From assembly GCF_016900095.1 (NCBI RefSeq), contig NZ_JACJJP010000003.1, positions 1 to 64,000 on the forward strand: 64,000 bases of DNA, given 5' to 3'. The notes under the pieces were generated by a model that searched no databases, was not told the origin of the DNA, and worked only from the letters and a program-made list of their open reading frames with translations. The stretch is from Gemmiger formicilis. Its GTDB lineage: Bacteria; Bacillota; Clostridia; Oscillospirales; Ruminococcaceae. Below are positions 17,065 to 24,779 of the stretch, one piece after another; the first letter of the stretch is position 1; the number at the start of each line of letters is the position of its first letter. The translations under genes were made by a program, and so were the position numbers.

Positions 17065-17093
17065 ACAATAGCACAATTTTTGCTGCTTTGCAA
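17065..17093 (-). promoter_or_regulatory. Promoter of the AraC-type gene, in the divergent region
   Basis: Minus-strand TTGCAA (17088-17093), 17-base spacer, TATTGT (17065-17070). No good plus-strand promoter is visible in front of the GH28 gene, which fits activator-dependent transcription of the enzyme operon. Confidence 0.55.
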
Positions 17094-17119
17094 ATCATTT
17101 TTCAATCGGGAGGTCCCTT

Positions 17120-18676
17120 ATGCAGATCAAGCTTCTTCGCGCCATGACACGCAGCGCCGTATTTGAGATTAGCAACAAAAGTTGCTATTACTCTCCCGCC
17201 CCCTACACGGTGCTGCTCAACGGGCAGGCCGTGCTGCAAGATTGCAAAACGAATGTTTTCTCCCTGTATGCACTGGAACCCGGCCGCGAATACACCGTTT
17301 CCGTGCAGGGCGATTCCGAAACGGCTCTCCTCACTTTCCACACTGAGACGGAAACCGCTTTTGTGGATGCATCCCGCTATGGACTGGCCGGCGACGGCGT
17401 GACCGATGACACCGCCAAACTGCAGGCCGCCATCGCCACCTGCCCGCCGGGCGGCACGGTGTACGTACCCGCCGGCACCTACCGCACCCAAAGCCTGTTT
17501 CTGCGCAGTGACATCACCCTGTATCTGGAAAAAGGCTGCACCCTGCTGGGCGGCACCGATCGCAGCCAGTACCCCATCTTGCCGGGGGTTCTGCCTTGCT
17601 GCGATGAGGTGCACGAACAGTATCTGGGCAGCTGGGAAGGCAACCCCCTGGACTGCTTTGCCGGCCTGATCAACGTGATCAATGTCCAAAATGTGGTCAT
17701 TACCGGCGAAGGCACCATTGACGCCAACGCCGACGCCGGCGACTGGTACGACAACGTCCGTGTGCGCCGCGGCGCCTGGCGCCCCCGGCTGTTCTTTACC
17801 AGCAAAGCCAAAAATGTGGTCCTGCATGGTGTCAAGGTACGCAACAGCTATTCCTGGACCATCCATCCCACCTACTCCGAAAATCTGGACATCCTGAACA
17901 TCGACATCCTGAACCGGGCGGACAGCCCCAACACCGATGGCATCGACCCGGAAGCCTGCAGGAATGTCAACATCATCGGCGACAACGTCCATGTTGGTGA
18001 CGACTGCATCGCCATCAAGAGCGGCAAGGTCTTTATGGGCATGCGCCTGGGCATCCCCTGCGAGAACATCGTCATCCGCAATTGTCTTTTGGACCGGGGT
18101 CACGGCGGTGTGGTGATCGGCAGTGAGATGAGCGGCGGTGTGCGCAACGTGCAGGTGGTACAGTGTCTGATGAACCAGACCGACCGGGGATTCCGCCTGA
18201 AGACCCGCCGGGGCCGCGGCAAGAACGCCGTGATCGACGGCCTGGTCTTCAAGGACATTGAGATGCGCGGCGTACTGAGCCCCTTTGTCATCAACATGTT
18301 CTATTTCTGCGACCCCGACGGCAAGACCGACTATGTACAGAGCCACGATCCCCTGCCCGTGGACGAAATGACTCCTCGGCTGGGCAGCTTTGTACTGGAA
18401 AACGTGACCGCCACCGACGCCCAGTATGCCGGATGCTGGTTCAGCGGCCTGCCGGAACAGCCCATCGAAAGCGTGGAGATGCGCCATGTGCGGATCAGCT
18501 TTGCGGAAAACGCCGGCCGCGGCCAGGCCGCCATGATGTGCAACGCCGAGCCGTGCAGCAAGCTGGCTGTCTTTGCCGAAAATGTGCACCGGATTCATCT
18601 GCACGACGTTCAGATCACCGGCTATGCCGGGGAACGGCTGCAGCTGACCCATGTGGACGAATTCACCGAGGATTAA
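17120..18676 (+). CDS. GH28 polygalacturonase, exo-type, cytoplasmic
   Basis: 518 residues. A short fibronectin-like N-terminal domain (about 1-80), a GDGVTDDT segment as in parallel beta-helix pectinases, then the right-handed beta-helix. All GH28 hallmarks are present: NTDGID (271-276), DD (294-295), G-H-G with His328, and RLK (359-361). It hydrolyses alpha-1,4-galacturonosyl links; the N-terminal domain and size fit exo-acting enzymes. There is no signal peptide, so it acts on imported oligosaccharides. GGGAGG precedes the ATG. First gene of a four-gene operon divergent from the AraC gene. Confidence 0.9.
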   Translation: MQIKLLRAMTRSAVFEISNKSCYYSPAPYTVLLNGQAVLQDCKTNVFSLYALEPGREYTVSVQGDSETALLTFHTETETAFVDASRYGLAGDGVTDDTAKLQAAIATCPPGGTVYVPAGTYRTQSLFLRSDITLYLEKGCTLLGGTDRSQYPILPGVLPCCDEVHEQYLGSWEGNPLDCFAGLINVINVQNVVITGEGTIDANADAGDWYDNVRVRRGAWRPRLFFTSKAKNVVLHGVKVRNSYSWTIHPTYSENLDILNIDILNRADSPNTDGIDPEACRNVNIIGDNVHVGDDCIAIKSGKVFMGMRLGIPCENIVIRNCLLDRGHGGVVIGSEMSGGVRNVQVVQCLMNQTDRGFRLKTRRGRGKNAVIDGLVFKDIEMRGVLSPFVINMFYFCDPDGKTDYVQSHDPLPVDEMTPRLGSFVLENVTATDAQYAGCWFSGLPEQPIESVEMRHVRISFAENAGRGQAAMMCNAEPCSKLAVFAENVHRIHLHDVQITGYAGERLQLTHVDEFTED

Positions 18677-18697
18677 ATTTTCAGGGAGGATTGCACC

Positions 18698-19855
18698 ATG
18701 ACCCACCAAGAAATTCTGGATACCCTTGGCCAGTATGTGGATTACCTGATTGAGGGCAGTACCGCCGCAGCGCCGCTTTGGAACATCGAAATGGTCCGCA
18801 GCGGCAAGCCCAACAAATGGAACTACATTGACGGTTGCATGATCACCGCCTGTCTGAGCCTGTACAAGACCACCGGCGACGAAAAGTTCCTGACCTTCTC
18901 CCGCAACTTTCTGGATTACTTCGTCAAGGACGGCGGCGTGATCGAAACCTACAGTGTGGAGGAATACAACCTGGACAACGTCAACCAGGGCAAGAATCTG
19001 TTCACCCTGTATGACCTTACCGGGGAACAGCGGTACCGGGACGCCATCGAAACCATCCGCAGCCAGCTGGAGACCCATCCCCGCACCAAGGAAGGCAACT
19101 TCTGGCACAAGAAGATCTACCCCTGGCAGGTCTGGCTGGACGGTACCTACATGGCCCAGCCGTTTTACATGGAATACGAAACCCGCTACAACGGCATGAA
19201 GGGCTGTCTGGACAGTTACCGCCAGTTCATGAACATCCAGAAGCACATGAAAGATCCTACCACCGGTCTGTACTACCACGGCTACGACGAAAGCCGGGAA
19301 ATGTACTGGGCCAACCCCGAAACCGGCTGCAGCGCCAACTTCTGGCTGCGTGCCATGGGCTGGTTCCTGGTGGCCATGGTGGACGTGCTGGAACGCATGG
19401 ACGAACAGCTGTACTACGAATACCGCGGCATCATGAGCATGCTGAAAGACGCTGCCGATGCCATGGTCAAGTTCCAGGACAGCGAGACCGGCATGTTCTG
19501 GCAGGTCATTGACAAACCCGGCGTGCCCGGCAACTATCTGGAGACTTCCGGTTCCGCCCTGTTCGCCTATGCCATGCTCAAGGGTGTGCGCCTGGGCTAT
19601 CTGCCCAAGCGCTTCGCCGCCTACGGCGAAAAAGCCTTCTACGGCACCTGTGACAAACATTTGGGCGTGAGCGCCGACGGAAAGTTGCAGCTGTCCGGCA
19701 TCTGTCTAGTGGCCGGTCTGGGCGGTGCCACCCGCCGGGACGGCAGCCTGGAATACTATTTCAGCGAACCCGTGGTGGAAAACGACGCCAAGGGCGTCGG
19801 TCCCCTGCTGCTGGCTTATACCGAAATTCTGGCCGCCAAAAAGACCGGGCGGTAA
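18698..19855 (+). CDS. GH105 unsaturated rhamnogalacturonyl/galacturonyl hydrolase
   Basis: 385 residues forming the alpha/alpha-barrel of the YteR/YesR family. The catalytic aspartate is in VWLDGTYMAQP (Asp148), and FWLRAMGWFLVAMVD is characteristic. It removes the 4,5-unsaturated uronic acid left at the non-reducing end by pectate or rhamnogalacturonan lyases. No signal peptide. Lies 21 bases after GH28 with its own GGGAGG site. Presence next to GH28 implies that both lyase- and hydrolase-derived fragments are used. Confidence 0.9.
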   Translation: MTHQEILDTLGQYVDYLIEGSTAAAPLWNIEMVRSGKPNKWNYIDGCMITACLSLYKTTGDEKFLTFSRNFLDYFVKDGGVIETYSVEEYNLDNVNQGKNLFTLYDLTGEQRYRDAIETIRSQLETHPRTKEGNFWHKKIYPWQVWLDGTYMAQPFYMEYETRYNGMKGCLDSYRQFMNIQKHMKDPTTGLYYHGYDESREMYWANPETGCSANFWLRAMGWFLVAMVDVLERMDEQLYYEYRGIMSMLKDAADAMVKFQDSETGMFWQVIDKPGVPGNYLETSGSALFAYAMLKGVRLGYLPKRFAAYGEKAFYGTCDKHLGVSADGKLQLSGICLVAGLGGATRRDGSLEYYFSEPVVENDAKGVGPLLLAYTEILAAKKTGR

Positions 19856-19889
19856 AGCATCCCTTTCCGTCATAAAGGAGGAATTTTGT

Positions 19890-20723
19890 ATGGCAACCTT
19901 TCTGATTGGTGCCCGTCTGCACGATTACGGGCAAGGCACCCCCGACGAGCTGTTTGCCCGTGCGGCAGCCGACGGTTTTGCGGCGGTTCAGCTGGCCTAC
20001 AAAAAATGTGTGCCCGGTGTAAAAAGCTACGCGGATGTGACCCCGCAGCTGGTGGCCGACACGGTGGAAGCCGGAAAGCGTCATCACATTCAGGTGGCGG
20101 TGCTGGGCACCTATGTAGAGCTGGCTCTGGACGATGAGGCCAAACGCACCGCCAATGCGGCCGACTTCAAAAGCCAGCTGGCGGTCTGCAAAGCGCTGGG
20201 CGCCGGATGCATCGGCACCGAAACCACCAACATGGCCCTGCAGCCTGCCGGCACTACCCGGGAACGGGCCCAGTATCTGCTGTGCAAGAGCCTGGAAACC
20301 ATCCTGCCCGAAGCGGAGCGTCTGGGCGTGACCGTGGGCATCGAGCCGGTGAGCTATCACAGCATGAACACCCCCGAAGCCACCCGCCGCATTCTGGATA
20401 CCATGGCCAGCCCTGCGCTGAAGGTGATTTTTGACGCCGGCAACCTGCTGACCGCCGATGCCGTGGCCCATCAGGACCAGCTCTGGGACCGGGTTGGATC
20501 TTTGCTGGGAGATCGTCTTGTGGCGGTCCATTTCAAGGGCGAGACGTTTACGCCGGAAGGGAAGCCCCAGTCCACCAGCCTGGAAGAGTCGGTCATTGAT
20601 TTTTCCGGTGCCTTCCGCATGCTGCGTGCCCTGCCCCAGACCTTGCCGGTGCTGCGGGAAGAAGCGGTTCCCGCCCGGGCGGCCAGCGACATTGCCCTGA
20701 TCCGGCAATACTTTGAGGAATAA
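19890..20723 (+). CDS. Sugar phosphate isomerase/epimerase-like TIM-barrel protein
   Basis: 277 residues of the xylose-isomerase-like TIM-barrel family (IolE/IolI/Nfo fold). Candidate metal ligands are E in GIEPVSYH (about 151), D in VIFDAGN (about 178), H in VAVHFKGE (about 213) and E near the C-terminus (VLREEAVP). The substrate is not predictable; the context suggests a uronic acid or a keto sugar from pectin. The start is ATG 19890, behind AAAGGAGGAA; an open frame continues upstream inside GH105 but has no ribosome binding site there. Confidence 0.75.
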   Translation: MATFLIGARLHDYGQGTPDELFARAAADGFAAVQLAYKKCVPGVKSYADVTPQLVADTVEAGKRHHIQVAVLGTYVELALDDEAKRTANAADFKSQLAVCKALGAGCIGTETTNMALQPAGTTRERAQYLLCKSLETILPEAERLGVTVGIEPVSYHSMNTPEATRRILDTMASPALKVIFDAGNLLTADAVAHQDQLWDRVGSLLGDRLVAVHFKGETFTPEGKPQSTSLEESVIDFSGAFRMLRALPQTLPVLREEAVPARAASDIALIRQYFEE

Positions 20724-20732
20724 GGAATTCGC

Positions 20733-21707
20733 ATGGAGAACGATATGGCACGAAAGATTGTGACCGTCCGTGCAGACGGCAGCGGAGATTTTACCACTCT
20801 GTCCGCAGCAGCGGCAGCACAGGCCCCCGGAGCGCCGGTACAGTTTCTGGTCGGGCCCGGTGTCTATCACGAACGGCCTTTTCTGGAATTGGACGACTAC
20901 ATCATCACCGGTGCCGGAATGGACCGGACGGTGTTCAGCGCCGGTGTGGGCGGCCGTGACCCCTGGCCCGGAGAGGCCAAAACCGGCACATTTCGGAGTT
21001 GGACCCTGTTTTTGGGCGGCGGCAATGTCCGGGTAGAACACCTGACCGTGGAGAACACCGCCGGGGACGGCGCCAAGGCTGGGCAGGCCCTGGCCGTCTA
21101 TGCGGACGCGACCCGGGTGTGCATGACGGACGTGGCTTTGCACGGCAACCAGGACACCCTGTTTCTGTCCCCCCTGCCCCTGGCTGTGCGGGAGCCCAAC
21201 GGCTTCCGCGGTCCCAGGGAAAACAGTCCCCGGCTGGACACCAGGCAGTATTACCGCGACTGTATCATCAGCGGCAATATCGACTTTATTTTCGGCGGAG
21301 CCAATGCGGTATTTGATCACTGCCGCATCATTCCTCTGGCACACGAAAGCGGGGTCAGCTATATCACCGCTGCCAACACGCCCCAAGGAAAGCCCGGTTT
21401 TCTGTTTGCCGACTGCACCGTGCAGGGAACCTGCCCCGCCAAAAGCGTATTTCTGGGGCGTCCCTGGCGCGCCTACGCCCGGGTGTTCTGGCTGGATTGT
21501 CAGCTGAGCGGAGAGATTCATCCGGACGGCTGGGACAACTGGAACGATCCCGCCAACGAAACCACCGCCCGGTTCGGCGAAAGCGGCTCGCATGGCGCCG
21601 GTGCCTCTCCGGTCCGGGCTTTCGGTACGGTGAACGACCCCGTTCAGACCGCTGCCATGCAGCGCATGCGGGATGAGTTCCGCCGGGACTTTGGGTTTGC
21701 CGAATAA
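20733..21707 (+). CDS. CE8 pectinesterase, cytoplasmic
   Basis: 324 residues with the pectin methylesterase beta-helix. Catalytic and binding motifs: GNQDTLF with Asp141, GNIDFIFGG with Asp184, and LGRPW with Arg243 and Trp245. It removes methyl esters from galacturonate. No signal peptide is present, unlike most characterised pectinesterases, so methylated oligomers seem to be imported first. Two starts are possible: ATG 20733 (behind AAGGA) and ATG 20745 (behind GGAGA); the longer one is listed. Last gene before the terminator. Confidence 0.9.
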   Translation: MENDMARKIVTVRADGSGDFTTLSAAAAAQAPGAPVQFLVGPGVYHERPFLELDDYIITGAGMDRTVFSAGVGGRDPWPGEAKTGTFRSWTLFLGGGNVRVEHLTVENTAGDGAKAGQALAVYADATRVCMTDVALHGNQDTLFLSPLPLAVREPNGFRGPRENSPRLDTRQYYRDCIISGNIDFIFGGANAVFDHCRIIPLAHESGVSYITAANTPQGKPGFLFADCTVQGTCPAKSVFLGRPWRAYARVFWLDCQLSGEIHPDGWDNWNDPANETTARFGESGSHGAGASPVRAFGTVNDPVQTAAMQRMRDEFRRDFGFAE

Positions 21708-21717
21708 CCACGCATAA

Positions 21718-21765
21718 AAAGAGCGCCGAGTCTGTGCCATCAGATTCGGCGCTCTTGCTGTTTAT
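21718..21765. terminator. Bidirectional terminator between the pectin operon and the convergent small gene
   Basis: GAGCGCCGA...TCGGCGCTC stem (about 21721-21754) with flanking A-tract on the left and T-rich stretch on the right, so it can serve both strands. Confidence 0.75.
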
Positions 21766-21784
21766 ATATAATAAGGTAAAGAAA

Positions 21785-22117
21785 TTACCGGTCCGGCTCG
21801 CAATCCAGGATGGAGGAAATGTTTTCCCAGCGTTCCGGTTCCGCGGCATAGCGTTCCTTGATCCAGGCCACGGCTGCGTCCAGCCCGTTCTGGTTGCCCT
21901 CAAATTCCGCCTGTGTCAGCTTTTCCTCAGCTGTATGTTCCAGGCTCCAGGGGCCCGGCCACACGGTGGCGGTCAGGTATTCCACCTTTTTCTTGCCGCT
22001 TTCGTCTGCCGGGTCCGGCTTTTTGCCCGGCATGACCAAAAATCGCATGCCGCCTTCCGCCCCGGAATAGGGATTGCCGTTGTGAAACCAGTGATAGATG
22101 GGCAATGCGAAGGACAT
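21785..22117 (-). CDS. Small protein of unknown function
   Basis: 110 residues, no signal peptide or membrane segment, rich in Trp and Glu (opening MSFALPIYHWFHNGNPYSG, a VWPGPWSLEHT segment in the middle, ending with RWENISSILDCEPDR). I recognise no enzymatic motif. The strong AAGGAGG ribosome binding site, typical codon use and terminator behind it support a real gene. It lies alone between the pectin operon and a tRNA gene. Confidence 0.7.
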   Translation of the reverse strand: MSFALPIYHWFHNGNPYSGAEGGMRFLVMPGKKPDPADESGKKKVEYLTATVWPGPWSLEHTAEEKLTQAEFEGNQNGLDAAVAWIKERYAAEPERWENISSILDCEPDR

Positions 22118-22158
22118 GAACCGTACGCCTCCTTACAGAGAAATCCTGATACAAAAAC

Positions 22159-22188
22159 AGCGCACCAACATACTGTCAGTGCGCTTTT
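22159..22188 (-). terminator. Terminator after tRNA-Gly
   Basis: AGCGCAC / GTGCGCT stem with T-tracts on both sides (GTTTTTG on the minus strand), so it can act in both directions. Confidence 0.75.
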
Positions 22189-22264
22189 TGGAGCGGGATA
22201 CGAGTCTCGAACTCGCCACCTACTGCTTGGGAAGCAGTCACTCTACCGGATGAGCTAATCCCGC
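22189..22264 (-). tRNA. tRNA-Gly, anticodon CCC
   Basis: Minus-strand cloverleaf: acceptor GCGGGAT / ATCCCGC, D arm TAGCTCA...GGTAGAG, anticodon stem ACTGC/GCAGT around loop TTCCCAA (anticodon CCC), T arm GCGAG-TTCGAGA-CTCGT, discriminator T and encoded CCA (22189-22191). It reads GGG codons. Confidence 0.95.
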
Positions 22265-22277
22265 ATCGGTGAGAACA

Positions 22278-22306
22278 ATTATACCAAACCGATGCGAGAT
22301 TGTCAA
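22278..22306 (-). promoter_or_regulatory. Promoter of tRNA-Gly
   Basis: Minus-strand TTGACA (22301-22306), 17-base spacer, TATAAT (22278-22283): a perfect consensus promoter with its start just before the tRNA. Confidence 0.9.
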
Positions 22307-22323
22307 GCCGGATGTGATCGTGC

Positions 22324-23547
22324 TCAGGTGTGATCCTTGTACAGATCCGCCAGGTTCAGCAGCACTTCCACCGCCTGGTCCATCTTTTCCACCGTGATGC
22401 ACTCAAAGGGACCATGGAAGTTGAATCCGCCGGTGCCCAGGTTCGGGCAGGGCAACCCCTTGTAGGAAAGAGTCGCACCGTCGGTGCCGCCGCGGACGGG
22501 TGTCTCGGTGGGTTCCAGGCCGGCGGCCTGGATGGCCTTGCGGGCATTTTCGATCAGGTGGAAATGGGGCTTGATCTGCTCCACCATGTTGCGGTAACTG
22601 TCCTTCAGATCCAGTTCCACCGTGCCGGCGCCGTACTTTTCGTTCAGGCAATCGGCAATGTGCTGCATCTGGGATTTGCGTGCCTCAAAGCGGGCTGCGT
22701 CATGGTCACGGACAATATACCCCAGCTTGGCTTCGGTCACATCGCCCACCATGCTGCAAAGATGGAAGAAGCCTTCATACCCTTCGGTGTGCTCCGGGCG
22801 GGAGAATTCCGGCAGGGCATTGTGGTACTCGATGGCAATGTTCTGGGCATTGCGCATGGTATTCTTGGCGCTGCCGGGATGCACCGAAAATCCGTGCACC
22901 GTAACCACCGCACCGGCAGCGTTGAAGTTTTCGTAGTTGATTTCCCCCACGTCGTCGCCGTCCATGGTGTAGGCCCAGGCAGCACCGAAGCCCTGCACAT
23001 CAAACAGGTCGGCGCCCTGGCCCACCTCTTCGTCCGGGGTAAAGGCCACGCAGATCTTGCCGTGGGGACGGTTTTCACTCTGCAGGCGCTCCACCATAGT
23101 CACGATTTCGGCCACACCGGCCTTATCATCGGCGCCCAGCAGCGTAGTGCCGTCGGCAGTGATCAGGGTCTGGCCCTTCATGGAGGCCAGGAACGGGAAT
23201 TCGCTGACATGCATCACGGCACCGGTGGCGGGCAGGGTCACATCGCCGCCGTCATAATTTTCATGCAGCTGCGGACGGACATTCTCGCCGGAAGCGTCCG
23301 GGGCGGTGTCCATATGGGCAATGAAGCCCAGACCCGGCGCCTGTTCGTATCCGGCCGTGGCCGGCAGAGTGGCATACACATAGCCATGTTCATCCACGCG
23401 GGCGTCGGTCAGCCCCAGGTCCAGCAATTCCTTTTGCAGGATGTTGGCCAGATCCAGCTGGCGGGCGGTGGTGGGATGGCTGGTGCTGTCCGGGTCGGAA
23501 GTGGTATAGACCTGGGCATAGCGCAGGAAGCGTTCATAAGCACGCAT
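22324..23547 (-). CDS. pepT: Peptidase T (aminotripeptidase)
   Basis: Zinc metallopeptidase of family M20 that takes the N-terminal residue off tripeptides in the cytoplasm. 407 residues from ATG 23547, with metal and catalytic motifs HMDTAPDASG (about 78-87), GADDKAG (about 140-146) and FTPDEEVG (about 173-180), and GGTDGA near 350. The longer open frame starting at 23634 is not used: AAGGAG stands 9 bases before 23547 and family homology begins at MRAYERFLRY. Monocistronic, with its own promoter. Confidence 0.95.
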   Translation of the reverse strand: MRAYERFLRYAQVYTTSDPDSTSHPTTARQLDLANILQKELLDLGLTDARVDEHGYVYATLPATAGYEQAPGLGFIAHMDTAPDASGENVRPQLHENYDGGDVTLPATGAVMHVSEFPFLASMKGQTLITADGTTLLGADDKAGVAEIVTMVERLQSENRPHGKICVAFTPDEEVGQGADLFDVQGFGAAWAYTMDGDDVGEINYENFNAAGAVVTVHGFSVHPGSAKNTMRNAQNIAIEYHNALPEFSRPEHTEGYEGFFHLCSMVGDVTEAKLGYIVRDHDAARFEARKSQMQHIADCLNEKYGAGTVELDLKDSYRNMVEQIKPHFHLIENARKAIQAAGLEPTETPVRGGTDGATLSYKGLPCPNLGTGGFNFHGPFECITVEKMDQAVEVLLNLADLYKDHT

Positions 23548-23588
23548 AAACAGAATCTCCTTTTTACTAAAGTTGTAAAACCGTTGCC

Positions 23589-23617
23589 ATTGTAGCACAA
23601 AAAGAAGCATTTTCCAA
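23589..23617 (-). promoter_or_regulatory. Promoter of pepT
   Basis: Minus-strand TTGGAA (23612-23617), 17-base spacer, TACAAT (23589-23594), about 35 bases before the pepT ribosome binding site. Confidence 0.6.
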
Positions 23618-23627
23618 GATGGGGGCC

Positions 23628-23656
23628 TTTTCAAGACCGTTGTTTTATGTTAGAAT
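23628..23656 (+). promoter_or_regulatory. Promoter of the glycan operon
   Basis: TTTTCA (23628-23633), 17-base spacer, TAGAAT (23651-23656). It is divergent to the pepT promoter only 10 bases away, so one regulator could touch both. It leaves a leader of about 65 bases before capE. Confidence 0.55.
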
Positions 23657-23726
23657 TATGAAGATTATAAAGGCAATTTATGCCGTTTGGCAAATCATAA
23701 ATCCGATAACAAACAGGGAGGCCGAC

Positions 23727-24779
23727 ATGGCAGACACGATTTTTAAAGGTAAAACACTGTTGATCACCGGCGGTACGGGCAGCTTCGGGCATACCGTCCT
23801 CAAGCATTTTCTGACCACCGATATCGGGGAGATCCGCATCTTCTCCCGCGATGAAAAGAAGCAGGACGACATGCGCCATGAATTGCAGGCCTTCTATCCG
23901 GAACATTACGAAAAGGTCAAGTTCTATATCGGCGATGTGCGCAACATCCAGAGTCTGCGGGATGTGATGCCCGGCGTCAACTATATCTTCCACGCAGCGG
24001 CCCTCAAGCAGGTCCCGTCCTGCGAGTTCTTCCCCATGGAAGCGGTGCGCACCAACATTGAAGGCACCGACAATATGCTGCACGCTGCCATCGAGGCAAA
24101 CGTGGAGCGGGTTGTCTGCCTGTCCACCGACAAGGCCGCCTATCCCATCAACGCCATGGGTATCTCCAAGGCCATGATGGAGCATGTCATCACCGCCAAC
24201 GCCCGTGTGTCCGCCCAGCGCGGCGGCCCGGTCATCTGCTGCACCCGGTACGGCAACGTCATGGCCAGCCGCGGTTCGGTCATTCCCCTGTTCGTGGAGC
24301 AGATCCGTTCCGGCAGCCCCATCACCATCACCGACCCCAACATGACCCGCTTCCTGATGAACCTGGACGAGGCTGTGGACCTGGTCATGTTTGCTTTTGA
24401 GCATGCCCGTCCCGGCGACCTGTTCATCCAGAAATCCGACGCTTCCACCATCGGCGATCTGGCCAAGGCCGTACAGACCCTGTTCGGCGATACCGGCACC
24501 CGGATCATCGGCACCCGCCACGGTGAGAAACTGTACGAAACCCTGATGACCAAGGAAGAGCGCACCCGCAGCGAGGATATGGGCGGATACTTCCGTGTTT
24601 CGGCAGACAACCGCGATCTGAACTACGACAAGTATTTCATCAAGGGCGAAGTGCACACCCAGGCGGACGAGGATTACACCAGCCACAACACCCGCCGCCT
24701 GAATGTGGAAGAAACCATTGCCAAGATCAAGACCACCGACTATATCAAGGAGGAGCTGGCCAAAGATGGCAAGTGCTGA
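23727..24779 (+). CDS. capE: UDP-GlcNAc 4,6-dehydratase/5-epimerase (CapE/WbjB family)
   Basis: First step of UDP-N-acetyl-L-fucosamine synthesis. 350 residues of the short-chain dehydrogenase fold: NAD(P) motif TGGTGSFG (14-21), CLSTDKAAYPINAMGISK as the active-site region, and an RGSVIPLF segment. Homology to CapE/WbjB is clear. The start ATG 23727 follows AGGGAGG. It overlaps capF by 14 bases and heads the operon. CapE makes UDP-2-acetamido-2,6-dideoxy-beta-L-arabino-4-hexulose, which CapF and CapG process. Confidence 0.9.
   Translation: MADTIFKGKTLLITGGTGSFGHTVLKHFLTTDIGEIRIFSRDEKKQDDMRHELQAFYPEHYEKVKFYIGDVRNIQSLRDVMPGVNYIFHAAALKQVPSCEFFPMEAVRTNIEGTDNMLHAAIEANVERVVCLSTDKAAYPINAMGISKAMMEHVITANARVSAQRGGPVICCTRYGNVMASRGSVIPLFVEQIRSGSPITITDPNMTRFLMNLDEAVDLVMFAFEHARPGDLFIQKSDASTIGDLAKAVQTLFGDTGTRIIGTRHGEKLYETLMTKEERTRSEDMGGYFRVSADNRDLNYDKYFIKGEVHTQADEDYTSHNTRRLNVEETIAKIKTTDYIKEELAKDGKC

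Noticed and set aside
17102-19660. An 852-codon minus-strand frame opposite GH28 and GH105
   Set aside because: Mirror of biased codons; it crosses the gene boundary, has no family motif, and GH28/GH105 signatures lie on the other strand.
22158-22320. An integration site or phage remnant at the tRNA-Gly gene
   Set aside because: No direct repeat of the tRNA 3' end, integrase or atypical composition is seen nearby.
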